Assembly (NCBI RefSeq): GCF_000219625.1
Contig: NC_018212.1
Location: 186,001 to 250,000 of the forward strand
Reading direction: 5' to 3'
DNA length: 64,000 nucleotides
From: Zymoseptoria tritici IPO323
Taxonomy: Eukaryota; Ascomycota; Dothideomycetes; Mycosphaerellales; Mycosphaerellaceae
The position numbers and the translations under genes were made by a program. Positions 55,472 to 64,000 of this stretch are shown here, in pieces; the stretch's first letter is position 1; each line of letters opens with the position of its first letter. The notes beneath the pieces were generated by a model. That model saw only the letters and a program-made list of their open reading frames with translations. It was not told the origin of the DNA and did no database searches.

Positions 55472-58429
55472 ATGAGCTCCTTCGCGACGTCTTTCTGGTC
55501 CTCCGACTACGCAGGAGGTATGCGCGCTCCAATTCACACATCGCTTTGAGCGTCAGGAAGAGACTGACAGCCAGACAGGTCTGGGCGTACTTTTCGGAAA
55601 GCTACAGCAAGGAGTACAGGAGAATGACCAGGTCCTCACGATTGCGCGCATGCGCGCGGACGCCGAAGATTTGTACGGACAAAAGCTGGGAGAGATTCAA
55701 TACGCGACAGATCGGATAGAAGGTGGCTTTCAGAGAGACGATGGTGCCAGCGTCAAGAAGGTGATCATGATTTAAGGACATCTGGACTCCAGCAATGTAG
55801 GACTGACAACGACCAGGCATACGATGGAGTGCGCACAGAGATGGGCGAGGCTTCTCGAAGTCACCGCAAGATCGCTTCCAACATTCGAGAACTCGTCGTG
55901 AACCCGTTCGCGCGGTGGTGCGATCAGCATGCAAGTCGAGTGCAGAACAGCCAGGACGACCTCCAAGGGCGTATCAAGGCCCACGATCGACAAGCCGAGA
56001 CTGTACGACAATACCGAAGTCAATACTACAACAAGTGCAGGCGGGTGGAGGATCTGGATGAGGAAGAGAAGCTGGCCTTTCAAGCACCTGACGCTGTCGC
56101 TCTGACAGGCTCTCCCAAGCCTTCTCCAATATCCGTGCCGAGCATCAAAGTAGAGGAAGACAACGATCCGGAGCCTGTGGAGATCGGCGACGAGACCTAC
56201 CAGCCAGAGCAGGTCAAGAAGATGCTCACGCACGCCCTGAACAACGTACCCCTGGGAGAGACGAAAGTGCCTATACTGGGAACCTACCAGAACGTGAGCA
56301 GCGGCGCGGACATTACAGAGTACATACAAAAGCATCTGGGTGCGAACAGTCTGGCTTATGCGGAGCGGGTTGGCCAGGACATGGTAACTAACGGTTTCTT
56401 GCGCTTGATTGGCAATGTCGGCAACACATTCGCCAATAGCAGCAGGATGAAGTACCAATGGCGGCCCAAGGTTTTTCAAATCACCGGTGTGCCGGATAAA
56501 AAGCCCACTTTGCTCAGTCGCTCGTCTACCATCATGTCCGCAGGCTCGGACAGCTCCATTCCAGGAGCGCCGGTCATCGGCGACAAGATCAGCGAATACA
56601 TGGGACAGTGGAACCCTCTCAGCAACCCATATCCGAACGAGACACCTGCAGAGAAGCTCCGCAGAGAAGCACGTGAGGCAGATGAGCGGTACAAGGCTGC
56701 AGTCAGGAAGCTGGACGGACTTCGATGCAGCTTGGAGGAGGCCATGATTGAGCATATGAAGTTCATGGAGCGCTGCGAGCTGGACAGGTTGAAGGCGATT
56801 AAGAGTGTCGTTCTGGACTTCAGCGGCGCCATCAGCAATGTCATCCCGTCATTGCAGTCCACAGTCGACAACATGATGCTGTTCCAGGAGACAGTACAGC
56901 CGCTGTCGGATTTACGATACTTGCTGGAGAACTACCGGACCGGCAACTACTTCCCCAAAGTCACGACTTATGAGAATTACTACAACAACGTGGACGAGCA
57001 GGCATTTGGCGTTGACATTGAGGCTCGCGCGAGAAGTGATCGCAAGCGAGTACCTTTGATCATCACCACGATCTTGACATTCCTGGACTCGCATTACCCA
57101 GACTTGGAAGGTGATGAAGCACGACGCAGCATATGGACTGTGGACGTTCCTCTTGGAGCCACTCATCACCTTCGTAGCCAGCTCAACACCGGCAAACCTC
57201 TCTCACCCGATCTCCTGGAGAAATACGAAGTGCCCATCGTTGCTTCCGTGCTGAAGCTATACCTACTCGAACTTCCCGACAGCCTTGTGAGCTCGCACGT
57301 CTACGAGATCATCAAGACAATCTACACTACTACCTCGCAGACATCTTCCGAAGCTGCCCGCATTCAAGTCATCCAATCCACACTCGGCCAACTCCGCCTG
57401 GCCAACATCGCCACTCTTGACGCCCTGGTCACGCACTTTACTAGACTGATCGAGCTCACCAGCGCGGATGAGGCTTACATTAATAGCCTCGCCGGCGTTC
57501 TTGCTCCATGCATCATGCGACCAAAGCAGGAGTCCTCACTCTCTATGACCGAGAAGTTCAACGTTCGCCTGCTGAAAGATCTATTCGCCCACAAAGATGC
57601 CATCTTTGGGGAGTTGAAGCGGCAGTCTTCCCTTACACACACCGCATCGGGATCCACCCGGCAAGTCCGAGCGATCTCCACCGACGAATCGAAACGAAAG
57701 GAGCACATGGAAGAGCGTCAACGCGCCATCGCCGCAGCCACCGCGTCTTCTTCTGGTGGACCAAGTCACATGCACACAATGTCCACACCAGTCGCTCACA
57801 CTAAATCCGTCCGTCAGCCCTCTCCCGGTCCTGGTCATCGTCGAGATCGGAGTCGAGGCCCGGAAACGAGATTCCCAGTCTCTGCTACCGCGGCTCAAAA
57901 CTCTGGAAAGGTCATGTCTCCTACCCAGTCTGTAAGCAGCTCGCAGAGAGACTCATTGGGTGTGCCGCAATCTCCGACAGCGACTCGCACTCAGCGACAA
58001 GGCGATGCGAACTTCTCTCCGCCAGCGAGATCCGATGGACCGAATGGCTCCGCCGCAGGCTTGTATCAGAGTCCGCCGGTGGATCAGGAGGAGAGTCCAG
58101 CTGGTGGTGGAAGAGCGAGGAGTGGCACTTTTGCCGAGCGGGCGCTTGCTTCGTCGAAGCTGTCCGGTCCGGGCGAGTCGGCTGATAGCGCATTTGGAGG
58201 CAAGCTGTCCAACGGAGCGGCGGAAAACGATGACAGCACACCCGAGACCCCGTCGAAGAAGGATAGTCTCACGCGTTCGTCCGGGCGGGGAGCTGCTGGT
58301 GCGAAGAGGAGTAGTGCTACTGCTGCGGGAGGGTTGGCGAGGAAGAGTCTGGTCGCTGGTGGTGGTGAGGAGGGCGAGGCTGCGGTCAAGGGCGTACAAC
58401 TGGAGGACAAGCCGATGGATTTCGACTAG
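55472..58429 (+). CDS. F-BAR / DEP / RhoGAP protein (Rgd2/Rga8-like)
   Basis: 946 aa, three exons: 55472-55517, 55579-55760 and 55817-58429. The tiny first exon encodes MSSFATSFWSSDYAGG, the hallmark N-terminus of fungal F-BAR RhoGAPs; all phases close. The F-BAR (~1-430) binds curved membranes and is interrupted by a DEP domain (~235-310, ADITEYIQKHLG ... VTNGFLRLIG). RhoGAP spans ~470-670. The helix around LLEKYEVPIVASVLKLYLLEL and LLKDLFAHKDAIF is normal, but at the usual arginine-finger site the sequence reads RRSIWTVDVPLGATHHLR, so the family's catalytic Arg position seems to be Thr. The Ser/Pro-rich tail (~690-946) carries many candidate phosphosites. Related yeast proteins act on Cdc42/Rho at growth sites. 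Confidence 0.92.
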
Positions 58430-58782
58430 GAGTGGAATCACAGTGGGGCTTGGGAGGCGAGGAGTGGGGTTCAGGTTTAGTGAAAGACGTGGAGGGTTTG
58501 GCATGTTGGATCCAGGAGCAATTACGAGGGCATGTATGTATGCATAGCATGAATTGTACGTACGGCTAAAGGGTCACAGTTATGCCTCGGGTGGGTTCTG
58601 GAAGCGTCGCGACTGCCGGCGTTTGCAGGACATTCACTTGCATGACCTTCGGAGCGGGCCGCGCTTGGTTTCTAGTCGTGGCTTAATCTGCGGATCCTGG
58701 TCTTGCACGTCCGAGCCTTCATCAACAACCCTCCGAATCGACAAGTTCATCGGCGCGATACTATTCCGCATCCGCTGTTCAT
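58430..58782. other. Intergenic, RhoGAP to copy C
   Basis: About 350 bp containing the RhoGAP 3' region and copy C promoter. Nothing else seen. Confidence 0.5.
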
Positions 58783-59852
58783 ATGGCGATGACTTCTGCG
58801 CAGTCGAGGGTTCAGCTTTGGGCACAGCTCAGAAAGTCGGCCGATGCGCTCAGCAAGATCGCGCCAGCCAGCAGCAGTGACGCTGCAACGAGCACGAATA
58901 TGGTGAAAGAAGTCGAAGATAGGTAGGTTCTGTCTAATGTGCTCCACACTTGAACCTGCTAACCTTATCAACGAACAGCATCGGGTCTTCGACTACGTCC
59001 AAAGGTCTCCTCGACTTGCCTGTGGAACTTCAAAACCGAATCTACACATCGGTCATCGACAGATCAGACGATCATCCCATCATCATCAACCTCTCTACGA
59101 CCGGGAAAGTTGTCCACCTTCCGCCGGCGTATCAATGGATATCCCCGAGCACCGACGACCTCCCACCAGCAATCATGCGCACGTGCCATTCCATTCACAA
59201 GATCGTGGCGCCAATGTACTACGGTAACAACAGGTTCACCATCATCCAGAACCCTTCAATCACCCAGCAAACTTCTCCGACCAGCGTGATTACCACACCT
59301 ACCGACCTCAAATTTCAATCTCTCCGCCATATCGAGTACGAGGAAGAAACCTGGGTGCGGGTGGAAGACCAGACTACAGAGCATATGACCTGTGTGTCCT
59401 TGCACGCGGACATTCAGGAGGACGGAGCCGTGCGGGCCGGCCAGCGTTATTTCATGACAGGCCAGCATCGCACTAAGGAGACGGCGTTGGGCCAAGCACT
59501 CAGGGTGGAAGAGTCGTGGTTGGATCACACTTCGGGGGGTGGCCAACTGTGTATGTGCGGGAAGCTGGCGAAGACAAAAGAGCTTGGAAAGGGAGAAGCG
59601 CTGTGGAGGCTTCTCGTCAACTTGTACCCGGACGGTTCGCGGGGCTCTCGAGACGGCTTGGTTGCTAAGGAGGAGAAGCCAGCAGGCTCTCTGCGCGGAG
59701 CTCCAGGTACCATGCCGCTGAAGATGGCCGCGTGCATCTGGTGCAACAACATGCGCATCGAGCGGGCTTCCGGCGAGGTAGGCGACGGTGTCGGTGACTG
59801 CGATGGAAAGGGAAGGGCGGCAGGCAAGGGGTACAGCAAGACCATCATGTAA
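58783..59852 (+). CDS. LPxEL/MYYG family protein, copy C
   Basis: 337 aa, two exons (58783-58922, 58979-59852) with a 56-nt phase-2 intron just before SSTTSKGLLDLPVELQNRIY. Matches copies A and D in order: LPVELQNRIY (~57), HSIHKIVAPMYYGNNRFTI (~118-136), strand RAGQRYFMTGQHR, LCMCGKLAKTKELGKGEALW, LLVNLYPDG and CIWCNNMRIERAS (~298). Together LCxCGK and CxxCxxMRIER offer four Cys that could bind zinc (inference). The stop is embedded in ATGTAAGT, which is also a good donor sequence, so a 3' intron or longer isoform cannot be excluded. It is the upstream half of a head-to-tail pair with copy D, 165 bp apart. Confidence 0.85.
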
Positions 59853-60017
59853 GTATTGATACCGGCGACTCATCCTGCTGGTGACATTCGATCTTCAATT
59901 ATATTTTTCGCCGCGGATTCTGCCTCTCATCGATGACTCCTGCTGATTTAGATTTTTCGTCTTCATCTTTTCATCAACAAACAAACACCCAAATCACAAA
60001 CTCAAAAGTTGCGCACC

Positions 60018-61182
60018 ATGACGAACAACTGTGCACGGCCTGCAACGGCACACAAGCAATCGAAAATGCCGAACGATGCGCTGCTCCCTACATGTCAGGG
60101 TAACAAGCATTCGAAGTCGGCTGGAAATTTTGGCAAAGAAGGCGAAATCGACGTTGTTGCGCAACCCAGTCAGTGTGCGCAGCCGGCCGAACATGTCTAC
60201 GAAGAAGGCGGCATCGACAGGACGGCGCAGAATGCCTGCATTGAGACGACTCACGAAGCGAAGGTGGTGAAGCAGAATGCGCATGGCGGAGATGGTGGTG
60301 GCTTGCGCATTGCGCCCTCGCCTTCGAGCGTCCACGACAGGGCTCTCAATAAAGAGTATGTTCGCTTCACGCCGCACCAGTCCGCGGAGAACGCTAACAT
60401 CGTGAATCAGCATTGTACCCATCAGACCGAAACATCTTCTGGACCTGCCCGTCGAGCTTCAGATCCATGTGTACGCCTTCCTCTTCGTCGACATCTCCAG
60501 ACGGCCCATCAGCATCAAACTATCCCCGCTCAATGGTGATATCATCCACACACATCCCACATTCCCCCTGCGGCTCCACCACAGGTCTGGGATCATGTCT
60601 ACCTGCCGGTTCATCCATAGGATCGTGACGGCAATGTACTACGGCGGCCATGACTTTTCGATCGCCAACAAGCTGTCTGAGTTGCGCAGCATGAAGCAAC
60701 CCTCGAACAGAAATTTCAGCCTTCTTCGTCGAGTCACGTACCGCATAGACACCATCTGGGTGCGAACGTACTGCGAGACCAAGGAGCGTGTCACGAGCGT
60801 TGAGTTGAACGTCAATATCTCAGAAAATGGAGAGGTGCGCGCCACACAACGCTATTCGATGAAGCATATGTATGGAGCCGAAAGCCTGAAGTTACCGTAT
60901 CAGACGAATGAGCTCGAAGAGAACGATGCTTGGAAGCACGCCTTCAGAGGGATCTTGTGCTTGTGTGGAAAGCTACCGAAGGCGAAAGAGGTGCATCACG
61001 GAGAGGTGCTGTGGGACTTGCTCGTCAACATCTTTCCGGACGGTGAGAATATGCCGCTGGGAGTGAAGAGCCCGGGATCGACGTGCTTCAGAATGGCAAG
61101 GTGTCCGCAGTGCAAAGACATGCGCATCGAGCGCGATCGCATGGAGGATGCTGAGTCGGTTACGGTGCATGAGATGGGATGA
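60018..61182 (+). CDS. LPxEL/MYYG family protein, copy D
   Basis: 369 aa, two exons (60018-60355, 60411-61182). The phase-2 intron (55 nt, GCTAAC branch) sits at the same place as in copies A-C, then KHLLDLPVELQIHVYAFLFV. Landmarks: RFIHRIVTAMYYGGHDFSI (~180-195), VRATQRYSMKHM, LCLCGKLPKAKEVHHGEVLW, LLVNIFPDGE and CPQCKDMRIERD (~343). Exon 1 (112 aa) is longer and unrelated in sequence to the exon 1 of C, though both are polar and disordered. Adjacent to and clearly closest to copy C, so a tandem duplicate. Confidence 0.85.
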
Positions 61183-61534
61183 CTGGCAGGTCGAGGCTAG
61201 AGCAAGATGATCGCGTGAGGAGATATCCGGAACATGTCTGAGAAGGATAGTGGCCTTGTGGTCTGAGCAGTTTGAGTGTTGAGCTCTTGACACGAAAGTG
61301 GATCGAGGTTGATGCGAAGGCAAGCTGCAATCTTGCGGGATTGACATTCTGACGAAGACAAAGACTGTGGTGTACACGATGTTTCATGCGCGCGAAAAGT
61401 TTTGACAGGAGAGAGAAAGAGAGTGTGTCAAAGACAGTGTGAGATATATCAGATCGTGTTACGAGTACGCCAACTGTGTACGATCAGACTTACAGTACTT
61501 CGCAAGGAAGCTTCACCGCTTTCCTGCCGTAAAC
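61183..61534. other. Intergenic, convergent
   Basis: About 350 bp between the 3' ends of copy D and the next minus-strand gene. No feature seen. Confidence 0.5.
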
Positions 61535-62222
61535 TCAGGAAGCGCCAGTCATACCTCTGTTCTCCGGGTCAGAATCTGTCATCAGGTCGTCGCTCTCCTC
61601 GACCGTCCGAGCATCGTCTTCCCCACGAGCATCTCCCTGAGCTGAAGCCTCAATCTTAGCACTCTCCGCCGCCTCTTGCAAAGCCTTCAGCTTCTGAGAG
61701 CCTTTGTACAACCGCACCCTGTCTTCGTAGTTTGACCCTGCCATCTCCTTGCGCTCAGCCGTCCGTGATGCGAGGTGACCATCCTCAGCCTTCCTACCCT
61801 GCGACATTTTCTGCGCCGCTGCGCTCCTCCGTCTCATCGCCTTTGGCCCAGTCGGTACGTTTGGCACGGAAGAAACGTCGGCCGCTGGGTGCGACAACTT
61901 CGTTCGCTTCCAGGTTCTCATCGCCAGTGGTTCGGTCGGTGCAGTCATGTTGCCCGAGTGACATCGTCTGTTTTTCGACTTCATTTGGTGCAGTGGCAGT
62001 AGGAGCGATGGCTTCAATGTGCGCCATCTTCACGTCTTTGTAGGCTTTAAGCATACTGTTGGCCGCTGCGGTGTGTTTCTTGAGAATAACCAGTGGCTTT
62101 CCGCCGGCCGCCATTTCGGCGTCCCAATCAGCTGTACCACGGTGGTCAGTGTCATGCGCAGGCAGTGCGTCGTGTCGGGTGAAGGCAATCTTACACTTTG
62201 ACGGAGGGTCTGGCGGATCCAT
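61535..62222 (-). CDS. Charged hypothetical protein with a frame break
   Basis: Exon 1 (62195-62222) encodes MDPPDPPSK; a 63-nt intron with a CTGAC branch leads to exon 2 from 62131, starting SDWDAEMAAGGKPLVILKKH. The frame ends at a TAG at 61794-61796, but the protein-like sequence clearly resumes in another frame (RKAEDGHLASRTAERKEMAG ... to a stop at 61535), a Lys/Glu/Ala helix plus acidic tail. Removing one G from GGG at about 61798-61800 would join them. A 40-nt GTACCG...GCGCAG intron (from about 61858) also fits the phase but is short with a weak donor. No family recognised. Either a real frameshift, a sequence error, or an unusual splice. Confidence 0.55.
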
Positions 62223-62634
62223 ACTGATACGAGATCTTTGGTGGTACAGCCCAGGGCTCCGTTCACATGAGAAGTTTGGGCTTCGTGACGAACGTGAAGG
62301 AACTGAAAATCGTTTCAACACATGGCTCGGCTTCTAGCCATTTAGCAATGCAGTGAGACAGAGAACACAAGAGGACGAGAATATCTTCGTGATGAAATTG
62401 ACATACCGCTGAGCATTCTGGTGGACAAAAAAATTGGTTCGTAGGCGTCGTGCTTGTTCGCCGCTCGTTTTACGCGCAACCTGCACGTGGCCGGGTTGAC
62501 TTGTAAACAAAACGGGAGGCTGCAGACGAGGGACAAACGGCAGCTCGCATCTGAAAATTTTGTTTTGAACCGCAAACGCACAGCGCTGAAACTCCGACTC
62601 GAATCATTCCGACAGCGCAACCACAATCAACACC
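62223..62634. other. Divergent promoter interval
   Basis: About 0.4 kb between divergent starts, probably both promoters. Confidence 0.5.
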
Positions 62635-63873
62635 ATGGATGATCCCGCCTTCGAGATCCGCACAAGAGGCGGACGTCGAGTGCCAGTGCCGGCAGGGATG
62701 GCGGAGCAGATGGCAATCGAGATTGAGAAATTCAACAAGGGAATCGAGATTATGGGAGAAGGAAAAGAGATCGCAAGCGCTGCATGGAGAAATGTTCGAG
62801 ACATGATGCAACCCATATCCAGTGCGATCCAGGAGGAGGAACGGCGAGAGGAGCGCCAGCGTAGGGAGCGTGCGCGAATTGAAGCAGACCTGGCGGAGTT
62901 GGAGCACTTCCGGCGTGAAGCGGCCGAGCGGCGGCGGAGCGAGCGAGCCAGGCGTGTGACAACGGATTCAAGCGATGAGCTGGAGAGTGACAAGCCAGGC
63001 GAGGAGGAACAAGAAGTGCAGATGGAGAGGACAGCCTCCAAAAGCCGGATGAGTTCAAGACCGCTAAGTGCCACTGCACGGCAAGCAGCAATGCGAGAGG
63101 AAGACCTGCCGCCAATACGAGCAGACTGCGAACAGCAACTTCGATCCGGAGCTCCCGAGCGGCAATATCGCACGCCAGCTGGACGCAGAATGATAGAGTC
63201 GATTGATGAGCTCGCGGACGATGAGCTGGACGACGAGTTGGCCGACGGCGAGGGTGCAGAGCAAGCGCAGAAGCTACTGGCGAGATTCCACGCCGGTCCT
63301 CGACAGCCTGGGCTTCAAGTTTGCAGGCAACAGACAATGGCGCAGACGGAGGAAACAACACCGAGACCCATGAGTGCATCGTCTTTGGGCAAGCGACGCC
63401 GGGAAGTAGCCGACAGCGAACAATCTTTGGAACCAGAAGATGATCTCCTGCATTTCAGACTCCTACGTCCGCTGGTGGCAGGTCAAGTCGGGAAGAAGGA
63501 TGAAATATTGGGAGCGATCGATCTTCCACCTGATGACGTGGTCGCTTTGGAGAGCTTCTGGGAGATGTTAATTGCAAAAGGGCGAGGAGCGCCGTTCCTC
63601 TGGGAGAGATGGTCCGCCGGACAGAGTGATGCTTGCCTGGTGGTGTGTCTGTTCACGCGCAAGTGTGAGGGCAGGTGGGGCACGCACGGCGGAGGATATG
63701 CGTGCGAATTCTGCTTGAAACAGAAGAGGCCGTGCCTGCGGGTCAAAGTCGAAGATGGCGACCCTGTTGCAGTGGCTGTCCTGCCAGAGCATGGCAAGAC
63801 TGGCGCGGGTCGATTCCAATACTGGGAGTTCAGAGAGCCAGCATCGAAGAAGCAGAAGAGCCATCACGAGTAG
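62635..63873 (+). CDS. Hypothetical protein with C-terminal Cys cluster
   Basis: 412 aa, single exon, start in CACCATGGAT context. Order: N-terminal segment FEIRTRGGRRVPVPAGMAEQ, a helical region, a long Arg/Glu coiled coil (~65-105), a disordered acidic middle part, then a globular C-terminus. The latter has DACLVVCLFTRKCEGRW and, a little on, ACEFCLKQKRPCLRV, five to six cysteines in a small window (the second part recalls the C-x2-C-x6-C half of fungal Zn clusters). Ending KKQKSHHE is basic. A nuclear, metal-binding role is inferred; no named domain recognised. It could be a degenerate Zn2Cys6-like or a lineage-specific family. Confidence 0.78.
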   Translation: MDDPAFEIRTRGGRRVPVPAGMAEQMAIEIEKFNKGIEIMGEGKEIASAAWRNVRDMMQPISSAIQEEERREERQRRERARIEADLAELEHFRREAAERRRSERARRVTTDSSDELESDKPGEEEQEVQMERTASKSRMSSRPLSATARQAAMREEDLPPIRADCEQQLRSGAPERQYRTPAGRRMIESIDELADDELDDELADGEGAEQAQKLLARFHAGPRQPGLQVCRQQTMAQTEETTPRPMSASSLGKRRREVADSEQSLEPEDDLLHFRLLRPLVAGQVGKKDEILGAIDLPPDDVVALESFWEMLIAKGRGAPFLWERWSAGQSDACLVVCLFTRKCEGRWGTHGGGYACEFCLKQKRPCLRVKVEDGDPVAVAVLPEHGKTGAGRFQYWEFREPASKKQKSHHE

Positions 63874-64000
63874 ATTATCGCACAGCGTTGTCGGCGTCGG
63901 GTGAGCGTCGAGAGTCCTCTGCTGCCCTTACATGAACATGCGACTTGGGACGAGTAGAGCAGTGCGAATCCCACTCGTTTCCCGAACCATGACTGTCACC

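Overview
The window is eukaryotic nuclear DNA from a filamentous ascomycete, most likely a Dothideomycete, possibly Capnodiales/Mycosphaerellales. The order-level guess is inference. The evidence is the dense gene packing on both strands, short GT-AG introns (nearly all 50-66 nt) with CTNAC-type branch sites near the acceptor, and fungal families such as VelB, a fungal-type indoleamine dioxygenase, an Ure2p-like GST, an F-BAR/DEP/RhoGAP protein and a GPI-type GH17. I saw no viral genes, no CRISPR array, no rRNA and no convincing tRNA.

Layout. 1-3.6 kb: no secure gene. 3.7-5.2 kb: velB (+), followed by an in-frame, stop-interrupted coding-like tail. 6.4-9.6 kb: AP-3 delta adaptin (-). 10.2-11.8 kb: indoleamine 2,3-dioxygenase-like (-), divergent from a GFA-family gene (13.3 kb, +). 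13.9-14.6 kb: conserved hypothetical (-), divergent from STT4 PI 4-kinase (14.9-20.7 kb, +). 20.7-25.8 kb: gene-poor, with one roughly 0.5 kb AT-rich element that has long terminal inverted repeats. 25.8-27.8 kb: RRM+YTH RNA-binding protein. 29.1-29.8 kb: GST. 30.1-34.2 kb: two members of an LPxEL/MYYG family (the second frameshifted) flanking a tandem-repeat cysteine-rich small protein. 34.3-36.1 kb: RRP9 (-). 36.5-38.0 kb: membrane protein. 40.2-42.5 kb: ubiquitin-like-domain protein ending in a CaaX box. 43.2-45.5 kb: PRP39, with an unusually long intron. 46.5-47.8 kb: type II membrane protein. 48.4-50.0 kb: GH17 glucanase (-). 50.9-53.0 kb: MYND/DUF4470 protein (-). 53.5 kb: DPH4. 54.2-54.8 kb: coiled-coil protein (-). 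55.5-58.4 kb: RhoGAP. 58.8-61.2 kb: a tandem pair of further LPxEL/MYYG paralogues. 61.5-62.2 kb: charged protein (-) with a frame break. 62.6-63.9 kb: putative Zn-binding nuclear protein.

Most genes are unrelated housekeeping functions: vesicle traffic, phosphoinositides, U3 and U1 snoRNP/snRNP, diphthamide, cell wall and Rho signalling. There is no biosynthetic cluster. The most unusual content is the four-member paralogue family, which shares one phase-2 intron just before its first motif and also has paired Cys motifs. Next are the five-repeat Cys-rich protein lying between two of its members, the decayed velB tail, and a candidate poison exon in PRP39. Exon coordinates were derived by hand from splice consensus and reading-frame phase.
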